From: CAXPZW01 sp049594615
GTDB lineage: Bacteria; Bacteroidota; Bacteroidia; Flavobacteriales_D; Sanyastnellaceae
DNA length: 12,610 nt
Direction: 5' to 3'
Assembly: GCA_049594615.1 (NCBI GenBank)
Contig: JBMYJR010000069.1
Coordinates: 1-12,610 of the forward strand
Shown here: positions 12,171-12,610 of the stretch, one piece after another
Layout of the letters: every line of letters begins with the position of its first letter
Position numbering within the stretch: the first letter of the stretch is position 1
Made by a program: the position numbers and the translations under genes
The notes under the pieces: generated by a model
Database searches by the model: none
Seen by the model: the letters and a program-made list of their open reading frames with translations, nothing else
What the model was told of the DNA's origin: nothing

Positions 12171-12610
12171 ATGCTGCCACGATTTGACTTTGCCGCGGCC
12201 CGTTCGGTAGAGAAGCTCCGCAACCACGCCGCCCGCCTTTCGGACACCACCATCCAAGATTTGTTCGCCCAAGAGCCAGAGCGCGCTCGCCAGTTCACCG
12301 CAGCGGTGGCCGGCATGCGTCTGGATTTTTCTAAGAACCGCATCGATAGTGCAGCTTGGGAAGGGCTGTTGGAGTTGGCCCAAGAAGCCCAACTCGCCGA
12401 AGGCATCGCAGCCATGTTTAACGGCGAACACATCAATGAAACCGAAGACCGCGCCGTACTGCATACGGCGCTGCGTAACCGATCAGACGTGCCCGTGATT
12501 GTGGGTGGAGAAGACGTGATGCCTGAGGTCAAGGAAGTGCTCGGGCGCATGCAAGCGTTTTGTGCTGAGGTCATCACTGGTGGTTGGAAAGGCCACACCG
12601 GCCGCACCAT
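12171..12610 (+). CDS. pgi: Glucose-6-phosphate isomerase, N-terminal fragment
   Basis: This frame gives 146 codons from an ATG at 12171 and continues past the window end; the full enzyme is about 550 residues. Recognisable family stretches are LDFSKNRI (51-58), MFNGEHINETEDRAVLHTAL (82-101), RNRSDVPVIV (102-111), EDVMPEV (114-120) and GGWKGHTGRT (137-146). They align closely with the long bacterial Pgi family as in Escherichia coli. The enzyme interconverts glucose 6-phosphate and fructose 6-phosphate in glycolysis and gluconeogenesis in the cytoplasm. The sugar-phosphate and catalytic residues lie beyond the window. It follows the recombinase stop by 65 bases in the same direction. A near-match box TTCCTTTG (12146-12153) could be its own -7 element. 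Confidence 0.96.
   Translation, partial: MLPRFDFAAARSVEKLRNHAARLSDTTIQDLFAQEPERARQFTAAVAGMRLDFSKNRIDSAAWEGLLELAQEAQLAEGIAAMFNGEHINETEDRAVLHTALRNRSDVPVIVGGEDVMPEVKEVLGRMQAFCAEVITGGWKGHTGRT

Overview
The window looks like a chromosomal segment of a Bacteroidota bacterium, probably a fairly GC-rich marine Flavobacteriales-type lineage. The lineage within the phylum is inference. The main support is a set of perfect TAnnTTTG -7 boxes, the primary sigma factor signature of this phylum, just upstream of seven separate transcription units, together with a lack of clear Shine-Dalgarno sites. The gene content also fits: type B ribosomal protein L31, a RibB fused to a degenerate cyclohydrolase II domain, a ligase-associated exonuclease/ligase pair, and a SPOR-like envelope protein. 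I see no insertion sequence, prophage, CRISPR array, tRNA or rRNA.

Layout. Positions 1-572 (minus) hold the start of a SulP-type anion transporter preceded by a small acidic one-pass membrane protein. Positions 629-1073 (plus) hold a short RRM RNA-binding protein with its own promoter, an unusual hairpin/poly-T leader and a strong terminator. Positions 1113-3727 (plus) hold a two-gene DNA repair unit, a beta-CASP exonuclease and an ATP-dependent DNA ligase that overlap by ATGA. Positions 3707-5928 (minus) hold an operon-like run of peptide deformylase, a TPR-like lipoprotein and an AlkB-type alkane monooxygenase; its last gene overlaps the ligase tail-to-tail by 21 bases. Positions 5929-6278 contain no gene I can identify.

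From 6279 to 8041 the window has ribB fused to a cyclohydrolase II-like domain (plus) and rpmE2 for L31 type B (minus). They converge on a bidirectional terminator at 7660-7690. From 8155 onward all genes are on the plus strand: a GT4 glycosyltransferase, a secreted two-repeat protein with a SPOR-like C-terminus, a XerC/XerD tyrosine recombinase, and the N-terminal part of glucose-6-phosphate isomerase, cut by the window end.

Most genes are conserved housekeeping or accessory metabolism. I found no clearly new multi-gene system. The more unusual signals lie between genes: a promoter and terminator with no gene between them upstream of the glycosyltransferase, similar short-leader terminators before the RRM and recombinase genes, and a -7 box embedded in an 11-bp inverted repeat before the SPOR-like protein. 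The most notable protein features are the loss of every zinc ligand in the cyclohydrolase-like domain of RibB and the internal domain duplication in the SPOR-like protein.
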